Below are positions 45,868 through 59,219 of a stretch of DNA of 64,000 bases, piece after piece (within the stretch, counting starts at the first letter, position 1; each line of letters opens with the position of its first letter). A program made the position numbers and the translations under genes. The notes beneath the pieces are model-generated. The model made no database searches. It saw nothing but the letters and a program-made list of their open reading frames with translations, and was not told the DNA's origin. The stretch covers positions 1-64,000 of the forward strand of contig NW_022204354.1 of assembly GCF_007655135.1 (NCBI RefSeq), given 5' to 3'. The DNA comes from Punica granatum. Its lineage: Eukaryota; Streptophyta; Magnoliopsida; Myrtales; Lythraceae.

Positions 45868-47649
45868 CAGGTCAACGGCACCGTCGAGCTAACGACATTT
45901 AACTAGTGCTAATTGGGAGGCAACCCAATCTTGAATTTTCCATTTTATTTTAGTTTTCCTTATTTTATTTTATTTTATTTTATTTACGCGGACACATTGC
46001 ACTGAGCGAGTCTCATCCGGTTCTCTAGGAACACAGTCCACTTGCTACCTCCTCACCACTGCCACAACATCAAACTACTACACCTAACTCTCCAGCTACC
46101 CATGGCGATCCAGCATAAGCCGCACCTGGACTGCTACGAGAAAGAACAAAGGCGCCAAGGTCGGATGTTGGAATGCATCCTAGCTCATCATGACCATCCC
46201 CATCACCGTCACCACAGCCCCACTAGTCGTAGGGGAGTCTCGTTCCTCTCTCTTTTACTTTGTATCTCTCATTCTGTTTTATAGTTTGTGTTTGCATCTT
46301 GCATGTTGTGTTGTGTTGCCCACATGGAGGACCATGTGAGTCTTAAGTGTAGGGGAATTGTTTTTATTCTATGTGCATATCACTTACATCTCATTGACAT
46401 TCACATGTTGCATTTTAGATAGTTGCATACTCATGACATTTGCATGATAGGAACCCCCATATGATTGGCATGATTATACATGTTTGAGTGAGGTTAGCTA
46501 AGTCATGTAAGAGATGAATTGCCTAAGGGAATTAGCCCATAGCTCGAGTTGTGAATCTCAGTACCGAAGCGTGTTAATACAGTAGATCAATAAACACCTG
46601 TGTGAGGTCTTGGGCCTATGATTGATACACCTCCCTATCAATCAATTTTTTCTTGAGTGTGTCATTTCATAATTAAGTACTCTAGAACTTGCTTGGAATT
46701 TTATTGAAATTTGTTTAATTGCAAGCATGGAAATGATGAAGGTATAAGATTATCGATTGAGCCAAACAACCTACCCATCATGTTTATTCCCTTAGTGACC
46801 CCCTTTGAGCCTTGATGACGTGAGCCTTTCCTTTCTTCATCCATATTGCATTATCCCAAACTATGCACAAGACGTTTTTTTAGATACACCATGTTCCCTT
46901 TTTCCTCATGATCATAAGGAAAGTCGAGCATTTAGCTTAGATGAATGGAGGAAATGAGTGGTGTATATTTCTTGTGCGGGAACAATGGGATGAGGTTATT
47001 TATTCAAAAAAATTCAAAAAAAAGAAAAAAAGACAGAAGGGCTGTAAAAGAAAAACAAAAGAAAGAAGAAGAAGAAGAAAGAAAGGCTGCAATTGAAAAG
47101 GAACAAAAGAAAGAAGAAAAAAAGTGCTCATCCATGTCGGTATCAATTGCACATCATCATGGGATCTGGAATATAAGGAGAAAGGTGTTTATTTGTTTGA
47201 ATTGTGTTCTAGTGGTCTAAATGCTCTGCTTTTCTTATGGTTCTCTTGTGCTTGTGTGAACCCGAATATTTCCACATCTTTTTGTCCAAGCTACATTACA
47301 GCCTGGAAAAAGTCCTTCAGATTCATGCCTTGCAATTTATTTATAGTGGAGATGAGATGTAAAAGCAAGATTATGGTAGTGCATTCTCATGAAATTGGAT
47401 TTGAGTGACAAACACATAGCCTAAACAATTGAGAGAGAGCGCATACACATTCCTGCTGAGGATTTACTGTGTCAACATGTTAGGCGACGTTTCCTTGAGT
47501 AAGAGGGAAGTTCGTTTATAAAATTTTGTGCTCTCAAATGAATTAGTTGTACACTCATTTGGGTATGTATCATCCTGTTAATATTGGGGAACTAGATTTT
47601 TCTTTGGTGTCTTGCTTGAGGACGAGCAATGTTTAAGTGTGGGGGAATT
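45868..47649 (+). other. Athila 3' non-coding region, copy 2
   Basis: Copy of 9262-11041. The A/G-rich run near 47010-47125 differs by a few bases in length, changing the meaningless Lys-rich frames. Confidence 0.7.
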
Positions 47650-48874
47650 TGATAAGGGAGGATTTGTCCATGAAATGGGTACAATTTAGACTTGGTTTTA
47701 TGTTGTTTTCATGGTATCTGATGCTTGGATAACGGTTTCTAGGAAAACTTGTGCGAGAAAAGAGTTTGAGGCAATTTGATGCATGTTCGGGATGAATTGT
47801 AGACCATTGAAGTGTCAAGATGGAACTTGCAAGGATACAAGGACTTCAGATCAGTTGTGCACTAGACTGCACGACCGATTCGAGAGGGAGTTCAAAATCA
47901 ATCCCCGATTTATTTGCAAATCCAAAGATTCTCCTTTAATTACAATGGAAGTTTTTAGGAAATCTTTAAAGATAGGTTCATTATTTGTTTTCTATTTTTG
48001 TGGGAGATATAAAAACCTAAGGATCATCTAGGTTTAGGGTTTTAAGTTTTTGGAGAGGAGAAACTGGAAAAGGAGGTCGGCGGCTACGGAGTGTTCTTCC
48101 AACGATCGTCAGTTTCATGGATTCCTGCATAGCCATGTGTGGCTAATTCTTTTCATTTGACTTGAGAACGCAAACCTCACGGTTTGGTTGTGAGGAGCAG
48201 GTTTTAATATTTCGATTTCAGCACTTATTCATTCTTGAATATTATCATTACAAGTATTCTCTCACGGTCGTGAATAGGATATTTGTAAGTTAGCTTATCA
48301 ACGACTACTATGGTGTTTGTAGAAATCGATTCGAAGCAAGACTAATTAGGAACGAATGGTAGTTACTGCCCTAATTGGTTAGAGAATGATAGGACGAGTC
48401 AATTAATTGATGAATTGATTAATCGCTTGGGTTAAGGCATCCTTGTGCTTAAAGCCATTGCTTAGTTAATTAGGGAATCGGTCGATACCTTGTTAACTGG
48501 TTGATGAACTTACTAGTTAGACGGTGTCTTGACTAGTTAGAATTTAGATGCTAGTTGATTCCTTGCGGTCGCAGGAACTCAACTCTTAGCTGCTGAAATT
48601 TACATTATGATGCTTCTATGATTAACCAAACGCTAGGTGGTTTTCGAACTCAAGTCATACGTCTCCCGGTTATTGATTACTCACTCTCCCTTGCACTTTT
48701 AGATTGTTTTTGCTACAATTTAATTTCTTAATTATCAAAATTCCCCTTTCATTACTTTTTGCTAGCTCATTAGTTTAGAGAATCCCTTAGCCTCATTGGG
48801 GATTTCGACTCGGCTCTCACCATTTTCTTACTAAAAGTTTTGGGGAAACCGATTTTATTTTGGGGGCTTCGACA
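47650..48874 (+). mobile_element. Athila 3' LTR, copy 2
   Basis: 1225 bp, TGATAAGG to TTCGACA, same length as copy 1; TATA-like motif at 48008-48016. Confidence 0.8.
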
Positions 48875-49475
48875 GGCCTTGCCACTCGACGACTCCATCA
48901 AATATCTCAAATAAACACAGCAGCCCATTACGACATTCCCATCCACCCGATCAAGCCTCCCATCTTATCACCATACCGTTTGAGGCAGTTAATGAGACAG
49001 CAAAAACAATACTTTGAAAGCAAAATTGATAAAGTCATCTCCTTCCTTGAACATATTTCACGGATACGCACTAACCCATCAGCACCATGCATCGAACTAT
49101 GACGAACTCGATCAAGCAAAATCCCAGCCCATCAAGTTAATTTATTATTAATTCGTTAGTGTTAGATTCTAGAAAATAATGTTAAAAAACAAAAATTGAA
49201 AAAAAAAAAAAACACTAAAGAACAAAAGAGAGAGTGGGAAGGGGACGGAGAGAAGGGGGCGTTGGTGGATGCCTGACCACCACTGCCCAAGGACCCCACC
49301 AGAAGACTCTCAGACCACCGGTGACCTCCTTGGGATGCTAGTCGTTGGGTAGTGGGCGGGCAGCCGTCCACCACCGCCCCCTTCTCTCTCTCCCTTTTCT
49401 TACGTTCAAGATTGGTGCATTTTTTCTTCTTTTGATTTTCATTTTTTAAAATTATTTTTTAAATATGAAATTAAA
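48875..49475. other. Flank of Athila LTR, copy 2
   Basis: Copy of 12267-12864; the A run near 49199 is a few bases longer. No gene. Confidence 0.4.
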
Positions 49476-49677
49476 ATCCTGGCTTAGGATGAATGCAGCA
49501 TGCTTAACACATGCAAGTCGGACGGGAAGTGGTGCTTTCAGTGGTGAACGGGTGAGTAACGTGTAAGAACCTGCCTTTGGGAGGAGAGCAACAGCTGGAA
49601 ATGGCTGCTAATATCCCGTAGGCTGAGGAGCAAAAGGAGGAATCCGCCTGAGGAGGGCCTCGTGTCGGATAAGCTAG
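49476..49677 (+). pseudogene. rrn16: Plastid 16S rRNA 5' fragment (NUPT), copy 2
   Basis: Identical in content to 12865-13066, including the same decayed positions, so the plastid insertion predates the duplication. Confidence 0.92.
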
Positions 49678-49904
49678 CAAATCGACAATAAATTAATTTT
49701 TTGGCCAAAAAAGTAACTCATGACGCACTTTGCTTCTTTTTAAAAAGTTCGGGTGGTATATAGTGTAAAATTTTAAAGATCAAAGTGCACTTTGCCACTA
49801 AACTCAAAGGTGGGGTTGCAAAAAAAATTTTATTATTATAAATGATGTTCATGAGCCTAATACTAAAATATAGATCTTAATAATTAATAAAGTGACACGA
49901 GAAG

Positions 49905-49977
49905 TCCTATCACGAGGATCGAACCCTACAATCTCTCGGTTGACTACTGAGAGCATGCGCCATTACACTAAACTATC
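49905..49977 (-). repeat. tRNA-like SINE head, copy 2
   Basis: Copy of 13294-13366, with A-box-like and B-box sequences on the minus strand. Confidence 0.5.
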
Positions 49978-50181
49978 ATTCTTAGAGCAAACGGCATTTT
50001 ACAAGGTATAATATTTGTTTTTTTTCATAGCATACATATAATAAAGCATGTCGATTTGAAGCGTTATTGGTGTTTCTATAAAGAGAGAAGGACATCAATT
50101 CGCAAATGATTCTTAACCTCAGTAAGGTAACCCAAAAAAACCAATCTTACAAAAATAAAGAATATTAATTATCGAGAAATG

Positions 50182-50321
50182 AGTCTTACTGTAGTGGCAC
50201 AAGGCGCTGCTCGAAACTAAGAGGCCTTGGATTCGATTCTCACCAGTAGGGCTAAAGTATTTCTTTATTTAACTTTATTTTCTTTTATTATACTAGATTT
50301 ATATGTCTCCCTTATTACCTA
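50182..50321 (+). repeat. tRNA-derived SINE-like element, copy 2
   Basis: Copy of 13571-13710. Confidence 0.45.
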
Positions 50322-50781
50322 AACAATAATATTAATTGTCATGGACTTCATTATTTACGATAAGGACAGCATAATAAGACAAAGCTTAAGTAAATTATAG
50401 GGAGAGAAACAGCATACTCATAAGCCAATGCCTTTTACCAAATAGCAACAAAAGAACCAATCTTACAATAATATTAGAGTCAGACAGTAATCCATGGAAC
50501 TTCGTCCATGATCAGATGAACTGACAACCCGACTCGAATAAAAAGACTGAGCACTAATGACAATTTTCTAGTAGTGGTAGGGAGAGATCGAGCAACCTTG
50601 GTATTGCTGGCGGTAATAGGTTTCATCAGAGATACATAGCAATCATTAGAGCCCCATAGCCATCAAAGACCCTTTCATTGTAGGTGTAAGAGTGATATTC
50701 GGCCCCTCCACTGAACCGAACACTGTAGTCCGGCAAGTCGTGAGAAAGTTGCTTAATATCAGAGAGTGATTGCCACATTCC

Positions 50782-52465
50782 TTACTCCTTCACATATTGA
50801 GAGAATGAATTGATTTAGATTGCAATAAGATATAGATCATACCCTCATGAGGCCTATTAAGGATATCATATTTGTGATCCTTCTACGAACTCTATGTTTC
50901 CGAACTACATCAGTAATTTACTTAGAGGAGTGACACGAAAAGTTACCTAACACCTCCAAGTCAAGGGCGACTTTTAGTGGTGTGCATTGCTTTCATTCTA
51001 TTTCTCGGCTGAAGGAGCGAAAACAACATTTGTAGAATTACAACTGTGCGGTTTAAGTACTTGAAGAAAAAGTTCCCTAACTTACATTAAGTAACAATGT
51101 CTTTTTTTCTCCCCGATGAATACAATATCTTCATTTTCCAACCCCATGTAATGTAGATCACCAATAATCCCAGCAAGTGAGTGGAGACGTTAGATCCACT
51201 CAGGCTTGTTTGATTTCAAAGTGTGATTTTAAAATCACACTTTAACTTAATTCTACCTATAATAAAACAAAATAATTCATACAAAGTCAAAGGGTGGGCC
51301 CCATATATAACCATTTATACCACTCTTTTTCAAAATCAAAATCTGATTTTAAAATTCTACTTTGAAACCAAACGCAGCATTACAACTTAACTCTTTACTT
51401 TCTATCATCTGATTATTAGCGTGGAGGTAAAACAAGCTCGATTTACTGGAGAACTGAGATGTATGTTAGCAGGGATAGAAGTTTAGCAGTATTCGATTGT
51501 GATCGGGTCTATTTTGTAAGACTGATGCAATTGATATACGAAATTAGAAGCATTGCACATCGCCAAATGAAGAGAACTAAGCTACCCATATATTACCTCG
51601 TTTGGAGCAGCTTCTTGGGTAGGTGCACGGCTTTCAGATGTGGCAGGGTGGCCAGAATCATCGTTTGCATAACTTGCTGATTCGACATCATCACCACCCC
51701 TTCTGCCATTTCTTTTAAACACATGACAGACAACAAAGGGCATCTGCAGAATGTGTAAGGGACATCGATGAACATGCATTCATTTGTTTAAATTAACGAA
51801 AATACAGTGTTATGGTGATATGATATCAATTCATTATATATGGATAAATAGAAGTACGTACATCTTCAATGTTGTAGCCGAGATACGATGGATTCAGGTA
51901 GTATTCATGCATTCCCCAATTGGTCGTGATCCCACTGGAACTACGCCCTTGGTAGAAAGTCAATGCCTTCTTCTTACCTATCTCTTCGCCAGTATCTTTG
52001 CTCTTCACTTTCTTGTCTGAACTAGTGATCTTCCAATAACCAGCATTTGGAACGATCCTCTTAGACCGATTGTTGTTACGGTACTTTTCTTTTCGGAGAC
52101 AGAAGAAGAACCACTGCCTTCCATTAGACCTCGCCTCCGCTAACCCTACAATACAGGGATGAAAAAGGGTCAATTTAATACTCGACACACCTGCAAGCCT
52201 CTTTTAATATCTTTTCAAATATAATAGATGCATGTATATTTCAAATGTAAAATGCACATAGGAGAGTGGACCTACTATCGTACTGGCGAGGCAGTTCCTC
52301 GGGATCCCAATTATAGAGCTCGATGTCCGGGATCAGGTGATGATTCGTCGAATAATTGGGATCTCCGGAATGGAAGTGGTCCAAAATCCTCTGCTTCAAG
52401 TAATGAGCCAGAAGTTGGATGCTAGATGGATCAAAATCTAATCCAGGGATATGTGGAACGTCCAT
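50782..52465 (-). CDS. NAC-A copy 2: truncated NAC transcription factor
   Basis: Exons 52465-52276, 52145-51862, 51743-51597 and 50787-50782, with the same splice sites as copy 1 and an identical 208-residue product. The Glu-TAA at the start of exon 4 is shared, so the loss of the C-terminal region came before the duplication. The intact NAC domain (GYWKITSS, NWGMHEYYL, FVVCHVFKR) remains open in both copies. That is compatible with a retained DNA-binding-only protein, but equally with too little time for decay. Intron 3 holds the same MITE at 51203-51378. Confidence 0.8.
51203..51378. mobile_element. MITE inside NAC-A intron 3, copy 2
   Basis: Copy of 14592-14767. Confidence 0.6.
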
Positions 52466-52617
52466 GTTTCCTTAAACTCTGCAAGTATAATTTTGCGTTG
52501 AAAAACAAAGGAAATTTCCACAAACAAAGTGGTGAGGATTACAAAGGTTCAAGATTGGTTTGTGAGAGGCTGAGCTACGGTGGGTATGGGACAATCATTC
52601 AAGTCATATTCGTAGCA

Positions 52618-52653
52618 ATTTTATAGTGATGGGTGTGTGGTCAAACTGGTCAA
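52618..52653 (-). promoter_or_regulatory. NAC-A copy 2 promoter module
   Basis: TATA box CTATAAAAT and two TTGACC cores, as at 16007-16042. Confidence 0.5.
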
Positions 52654-53102
52654 TTTGGAAAGTTTACCTTGTTTGAGAAGTTCTTCCCGTTTGTGAGAGT
52701 ATCATTGAACTCATAAACTCAACCGCAAGGCAATGGCATCCAATGTAGAATTTTGACGTCATCAGCTGCAAACGTTTGTCGTAAAAGGTTAAATGATTGA
52801 ATTTCCGCACCTTTTCTGTTTGAAAGTTAAAAAAAAAAAAAGGATATTAATCACCTTTCACATACATCACCGTGATGTTTAGTTTTCTTGAAAGTATTAA
52901 TATGAAATATATTTGGATAGGATTTGAGGTGATATTAGTCCATTTCAGTCCTTTTCTCAGCATTCCACCTAGAAGGGATAGTGAACTTCCTAGAAAGAAG
53001 CAATTTTTCTGTGGGTTATTAATCGAAAAAAGGGAATGATTAATAAACAATAACAGCAAGGGCCAAGCCTACCATTGCAAGATGATTTTAATTACTTATC
53101 CA

Positions 53103-53827
53103 ACATTATAGCCGTGACAAGATTCAATATATATTGATGTCACACCCAAATAGTCCTTCGTCCCATTTGGAAGACTACTGTCCATAGAAAGTCGATACCT
53201 TCTACTGCCTATCCAAATTGCATCACCCACCAGCTTCTCTTTTACTTCCTAAATAAATAAAAACAGGAATGCCGTTGGTGATTTTCATTTTCGCACTGGT
53301 CCTTCAAAACAACTACTGTTACGATAGAATTCTCTTTCCGGAGATGCAAAGAAGACATGTGATGCCTTCCCGTTAAAGTTTTATTAGCAAAAAACTACAC
53401 AAAATTTCGACAACCTAATGAAATATTGAAACAAAGATAGAAGCTAAATTGACTCAAGTTTGAGAAAAGAGTCTTACTATAATGGCACAAAACGCCAACT
53501 CGGAATCAAGAGGACCAAGGTTCGATCATTACCAGCATGACTTATGTGCCCTTTTATTCTTGTTTATTTTATTAGTCCTATAGACTTCTCTTATGACTGA
53601 AAAAAGAGGGTTGTAGTTTTATTGGAGAAGGCTTGATGTGTTTAGTGGGAAAATTTCAGAGGTCAAAACTTTTGATTTCTTGGAATCTTTATCCCCAGCC
53701 CTTGTATGAGAAGTGCGTCTCCTTCTTCCTTCCTTGTGAAGTTCTTTCCCTTGCTCATGAAGTGTCTCCGGCTTTGATTAATTAGTAAAAGATTCAGCAT
53801 GAATGGCAAGGCATCAGTTGCATGAGG
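53103..53827 (-). pseudogene. Third NAC paralog relic, copy 2
   Basis: Copy of 16491-17215: exon-2 remnant at 53103-53377, SINE-like insertion at 53463-53597, upstream-flank remnant to about 53827. It has the same disablements as copy 1. Confidence 0.72.
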
Positions 53828-55490
53828 TTCTTTAATTTTATTCTTCCCATTTCATTTGTTATTAAAGGGCTTTTTAAGGGTTTTTCTTTTCCTGGGCTAC
53901 ATGGCTTGGTTTTTTTTTATACTTGGTTACATGGCTTTTTACGTTATTTGTAATCGGGATGTCAGATGATTATCAATTAAGTATGGGGAAAACTGCACGA
54001 TTAGTCCTCCATGTTTGATTACTTTTTTATTTTAGTCCTTTTCCTGTTTTTTTATATCACTTATATTCAATGCTTTTGAATACTTTTTTGTTTTATTCCT
54101 TTCCTTTTTCTTGGTTCGATTTCATCCAATACCGTTGACAACTTTTCTATTTAGATTCTTTAATCAAAATAATTATCATGAAAAATTTTAATTTTAGTTC
54201 TCAACCTTTTATTACTATTTATTTTATACTAATCCTTTTTTTTGGGGTTTAATTTTGCCATGTTATTGAACTTCTTGTTCCTCATAGTTCTATCTCTCAA
54301 TTTTTGGAAAGAATACCGACACAACGTATCTTGAAATAAAAATTATTTTTTTATAAATTATAAAAATAAATCAATACAATTAACATAACAACGTGATACT
54401 TGTGAACCTACTTGAAACTCGAGGCATAGTAACCTCAATCCGGGCAGTACTAACTGTTAAAAGGAGAATGGTAACTTGAGAGGGAGAGAGGCGACAGTAG
54501 GGCTCGACATCGAACACCACCACTATAAGGAAGGTCACCTTATGTCAACATCTCTCTTTGCAATCGCCATTGCACTTTGCGACAATACTTGCATCAAGGG
54601 TCACCACGTCCTTGCTTAGTGTGTCGCGGACAACCTCACAAACGTGGTTGGTGGCTATCAATTGTCAAGCCACGATTGCCTTTGTTTTTTCGTACATTTT
54701 ACCGTTTCTTTGCTCGGAAGTTCGAGGACTAGTGCTCCCATTGCGGACCGTCACTGCCCTTGCTAAAACTTCCGACGGCCCAAACGCTCAGCCTGACTCA
54801 TTCTCTCAAGGTTGAGGACCAAAATGAATATTTTCTCTAATAAAAATATTCGATAAGATGTAAACGAGAAAAGAATTTTAAAAATGACATAAACAAAAAA
54901 AGTAACCGCAACTTACAGGACTAGTTGTATAGTTCTCTTTAATTATATATCTAGCTCTTTGTATAGTTGATCAAATGTATGATGAAATACTAGTGTTTCT
55001 TGTCGGGTGTCTCTTTGATTTATACTTGGTTTTCTTGTGTCTATAACGCATTAAAAGGCTTATTATACAATAATTAGTTTTTCGATTAAACATACACATA
55101 CTATTTTTCGATTAATTAACACTCTGCTTGGTCTACACCAATTTGGAGGGCTTGCAACATTGTACACCATATCTTATAATTGATACGATATGGAAACTCT
55201 CGAGCCAATAAGAAGCATGACAAAGTCTTGATACCCTTGTAAGTAATCGGACTGATACTTTTTTACAGGCCAAAAGTCATTAACCTTGTAGAGTGATTGG
55301 ACTAATTGCATAGTGTTGCTACACTCCTCATCTCTTCGATTAGGTAATCTCGTAATATTTCAAGCAATTGATCACATGAACAAATTTATCGGTCAACGTG
55401 ACAGGGAAAAATGAATAATTGATGGCATGTGATAGAAAATGAATCAAGGCTGTAGGTTCAAGTCATTAAACTTGGATCATCCCTTGAAAT
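53828..55490. other. Intergenic spacer, copy 2
   Basis: Copy of 17216-18880; only single-base length differences in T and A runs were noticed (near 54100 and 54342). Confidence 0.4.
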
Positions 55491-55896
55491 CAGTTTTGAT
55501 TTTTCTTGATTGCATACATATAATGGTGCATGTCAATTTACAGCATTATTGGTTTTTTCATAAAGAGAGAAGGAGATCAATTCCCAAATGATTCCACAAC
55601 CTCAGCAGTCAACAAGTTAATCTTGAAAAAAAAAATAATAAGACAGTACTAGATAATATGTAAGAGTCTCGCATTGACTTAATAATTTAGGACAGACATA
55701 ATGAGAGAAAATCCCAACTCACCGAGTAAATTAAAAGTATACAGAAACAGCACCCCAAATGCAATTTCTTTCGTAACTGACACCGAGAACACACGCCTTA
55801 CAATAATATTAGACACTACATCCATGGACCACGTCCATGATCAGACAAACTGACAATCCGACTTGAATAAAAAGACCGAAACAGTATGATGATTTT

Positions 55897-57307
55897 CTAG
55901 TAGTGGTTGTGGGAGTTCCAGTCACCTTGGTACTGTTGGTGGTCGTAAGTTTCATCAGGAGATGCATAGTAATTGTTAGAGCGATAGCCATCAAAGAGCC
56001 CATCACTGTTGGTGTAAGAGTGATAACCGGCCCCTCCAGTGAATCCGGTACTGTAGTCCGGGATGTCGTGAGAAAGTTGCTGAATATCAGAGAGTGATTG
56101 CCACATTCCCAGCTCCTACACATATTGAGAGAATTAATTGATTTAGTTTGCAATAAAATATAGATCATATAACCCTCCGTAATCATTCAAGGATATCGGA
56201 TTTGTGATCCTTCTATGAACTGTATGTTTTCGAACTACATGAGCAATTTATTTAAAGGAGTGACAAGCAAAAGTTACATAGAACCTTGCAATCAAGTGTG
56301 AGTTTTAGTTCGATGGATTGCTTTAGTCCTATTTCTCGGCTGAAGTTCTGAAAAACAACTTTGTAGAATTACCAAAGTAGGCGGTTTAAGTACTGCAGCC
56401 CGCCAAATGAAGAGAACTAAGCTATACATATATCACCTCATTTGAAGCAGCTTCGTGAGTAGGCGCATGGCTTTCAGATGAGGCAGGACCGCCGGAATCA
56501 TCATTTGCATGACTTGCTGATTCGACATTATCGTCACCCCTTCTGCCACTTCTCTTAAACACATGACAGACAACAAACGGCATCTGCAGAATGTGTAAGG
56601 GACATCGATGAGTGTATTATTCATTTGTTTAGATTAATGCAAATACCTAGTGTTATGGTGATTTGATGTGAATTCATTATACATGGATAAATAGAAGTAC
56701 GTACCTCTTCAATGTTGTAGCCGAGATACGATGGATTTAGGTAGTATTCATGCATTCCCCAGTTGGTCTTGATCCCGCTAGGAATACGCCCTCGGTAGAA
56801 AGTCAATGTCTTCTTCTTGCCTATCTCTTCGCCAGTATCTTCGCTCTTCACTTTCTTGTCTGAACTAGTGATATTCCAATAACCAACATTTTGAACAGTC
56901 CTCTCGGACCGGCTGCTGTTACGGTACTTCACTTTTCGAAGACAGAAGAAAAACCACTGCCTTCCATTAGACCTCGCATCCGCCAGCCCTACACATACTG
57001 GAATGGAAAGGTCAATTCAAAATTCTACACACCTGCAAGCCTATCTTTTAATATCTTTTCGAATATAATAGATGTATATGTTTCAAATGTAAAATGCACA
57101 TAAGAGAGTGGACCTACTATAGTACTGGCCAGGAAGTTCCTCGGGATCCCAGTTGTAGAGCTCGATATCCGGGATCAGATGACAATTCGTCGAATAACTG
57201 GGATCCCCGGAGTGGAAGTAGTCCAAATTCCTCTGCTTCAAGTAATGATTCAGCAGCTGGATGCTAGATGGGTCAAAATCTAATCCTGGGATATGCGGAA
57301 CTTCCAT
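55897..57307 (-). CDS. NAC-B copy 2: NAC-domain transcription factor, diverged
   Basis: Exons 57307-57118, 56988-56705, 56583-56437 and 56115-55897 encode 279 residues with the same architecture as copy 1. Differences from copy 1 are I65L, N67D, E83V, N89S, K102N, R197H, Q209L and N249D, against about five silent changes in the coding sequence. K102 is the lysine of the conserved YWK motif in subdomain C, a DNA-contact region in known NAC structures, so this copy may bind DNA differently or weakly. Exon 1 is unchanged. The substitutions cluster from about 56000 to 57030, while flanks are almost identical to copy 1. The reading frame and splice sites are intact. Confidence 0.88.
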
Positions 57308-57385
57308 TCTTCAAGCTTGGTTTGGGAGAGGCAGAGATATGGTGTGGGTATGCATGGGACAATCATTCAAGTCACATTTGTAGCA

Positions 57386-57421
57386 ATTTTATAGTGATCA
57401 GAGTTTGGTCAAACTAGTCAA
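57386..57421 (-). promoter_or_regulatory. NAC-B copy 2 promoter module
   Basis: CTATAAAAT with TTGACC and TTGACT upstream, unchanged from 20773-20808. Confidence 0.5.
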
Positions 57422-57631
57422 TTTGGAATGTTTCCCTTTCTTGAGAAGGGCATCCCGTTTGCGAGAAGTGTCTGCATTGAACATAAACTCAATAGCAAGG
57501 CACTTGCATCCAACCTAACATTTTTATATCATCAGTGCAACATTTGTCCTAAAAGATTAACATTATCAGATAGCTGGGTGATTCATTATTTATTACCTAA
57601 TACTCACAGTCATCATTATCATACTCTAAAG

Positions 57632-57808
57632 TCAGTTCTTTAGTTGGTTCGCAACTTGTTCGTCTTAAATAAGGTATTAGATTCGAGTCTTGTGAATGAA
57701 AAAAATTCATACTGCGAGAGGAATTTATCCCTTAGTAGGCCAACCTAACTCCACTAGATTAGTCTGGGCACATTATGTTTTCGAATATCAAAATACACAA
57801 AAAAAAAG
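57632..57808 (+). repeat. SINE with poly(A) tail, copy 2
   Basis: Copy of 21019-21194. Confidence 0.5.
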
Positions 57809-59215
57809 GTTAATTCTTAAAATCTTACGAAATTAAGGATTCATGGGATGAGAACGAATAGACTCGATTCAAACTCTAGTGGAAGTAAACTCGGTTGCCT
57901 TTCGAATCAATTTTTTAGATTCGGAAAATTCTGGGGGTCAATCATAGTGAGAGAAAAAATAAAATAAAAAATTCATGGCCAGATATAAAGTAAAGCCTAT
58001 TAGCGCAAATAAAATTTTATAATAAAACTCAAGATATAGTTACATAATTCCCTAATTCTTTCTTTTTCAGTTCAGCTTGGTCCTTTACGAGTCTTCTCCT
58101 AATTTCCTTAATGTCTTATTCTCATTGATTTCGGTTACGTGAAAGCTCAACTGACGTCGAGTCGAATTTCATGGACTTGAACTTTTGTCGATTTGGAATT
58201 TTAAGTGTTTAAATAATTTATATTATTGTGAAATATACAAAAGAATTATCATTTATCTCTAATTTGACACCTAGAGTTGCATATCTGTAAATTCTGTAAG
58301 TTTTATGGATCGAGTTTATGTAATCGAATTTATGGGACTCCTACCGGATAGACCTGTCTGCGATGTATCCAACTTGTACTCAAATTAGTATAACATCTTT
58401 TACTCGAAATGGATAATTGTAAATGATTCCGTACATCCTTCATTTTTTTATATTTTTGTTATATGGGAGGCCTAAGGCCTAGTACAATGAAATATAAATA
58501 ATAAATAACTAATAAAACAGCACGGGTAGAAAATGAATTAGTATAACATCATCCTAGCAAGGGCAAATGAGTAAGAAAGTACTACCGTGGAGAATAGCAC
58601 TTAGAACCTCTTTTTTTTCTTTATGCACTTAAAACCTCTTGATCCATCACAACCTCTCGTCAAAGTAAAAATTTATTTTTGTATCAGACCCATGGGCCTT
58701 CCTTGTAATCCGAAAAAAAAAATTAACACTTCATTTGGAAAAATGAAGTTGTTGTACTAGCAAAAACCATTATTTATGGGTTAAGAAAACCCTTTTCTTT
58801 CGGTGCAAAACAAAACCCATATTAGAATGATAAGTGCAGTCAAATAATTTAGAAAGGAAATTTATTAATTTAGTGCAATAGCATCGCTTCAACTTATTAT
58901 CAAGACGTTCCGAGCTTTGGTGGAATTCTCTATGTTCTTTTATTTCACTTTTTGAGTTCTAGACTAACTAGCCTCATTCTAATGAAAAAAAAAAGGCAGT
59001 CAAAATTACTTCTATACTTTATTTTTGCTGGAATATTTAACCAAAAATTGGGAATCATTAAAAAAAATTGGAGTAGAGCTTCTCCACGAAGCCCAGTCCT
59101 TGCTTCCCAAGGCTTACGCTTTACCACTTTCCGTGGACCCATTAGCCGTTCCTGCTGAGAAGTGTCATATTATATTATATTAAACAAGAAATGGTTTCTC
59201 CTTCGGAAGATCTAG
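57809..59215. other. AT-rich intergenic DNA, copy 2
   Basis: Copy of 21195-22600; no gene recognised. Confidence 0.4.
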
Positions 59216-59219
59216 AGCC

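Larger units (their letters stand above)
44174..48874 (+). mobile_element. Athila-like retrotransposon, 5'-truncated, copy 2
   Basis: Same structure as 7563-12266: RNase H fragment, integrase with Asn at the second catalytic position, non-coding region, polypurine tract and 3' LTR. The identical 5' truncation shows the truncation came before the 36.6-kb duplication. Confidence 0.88.
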
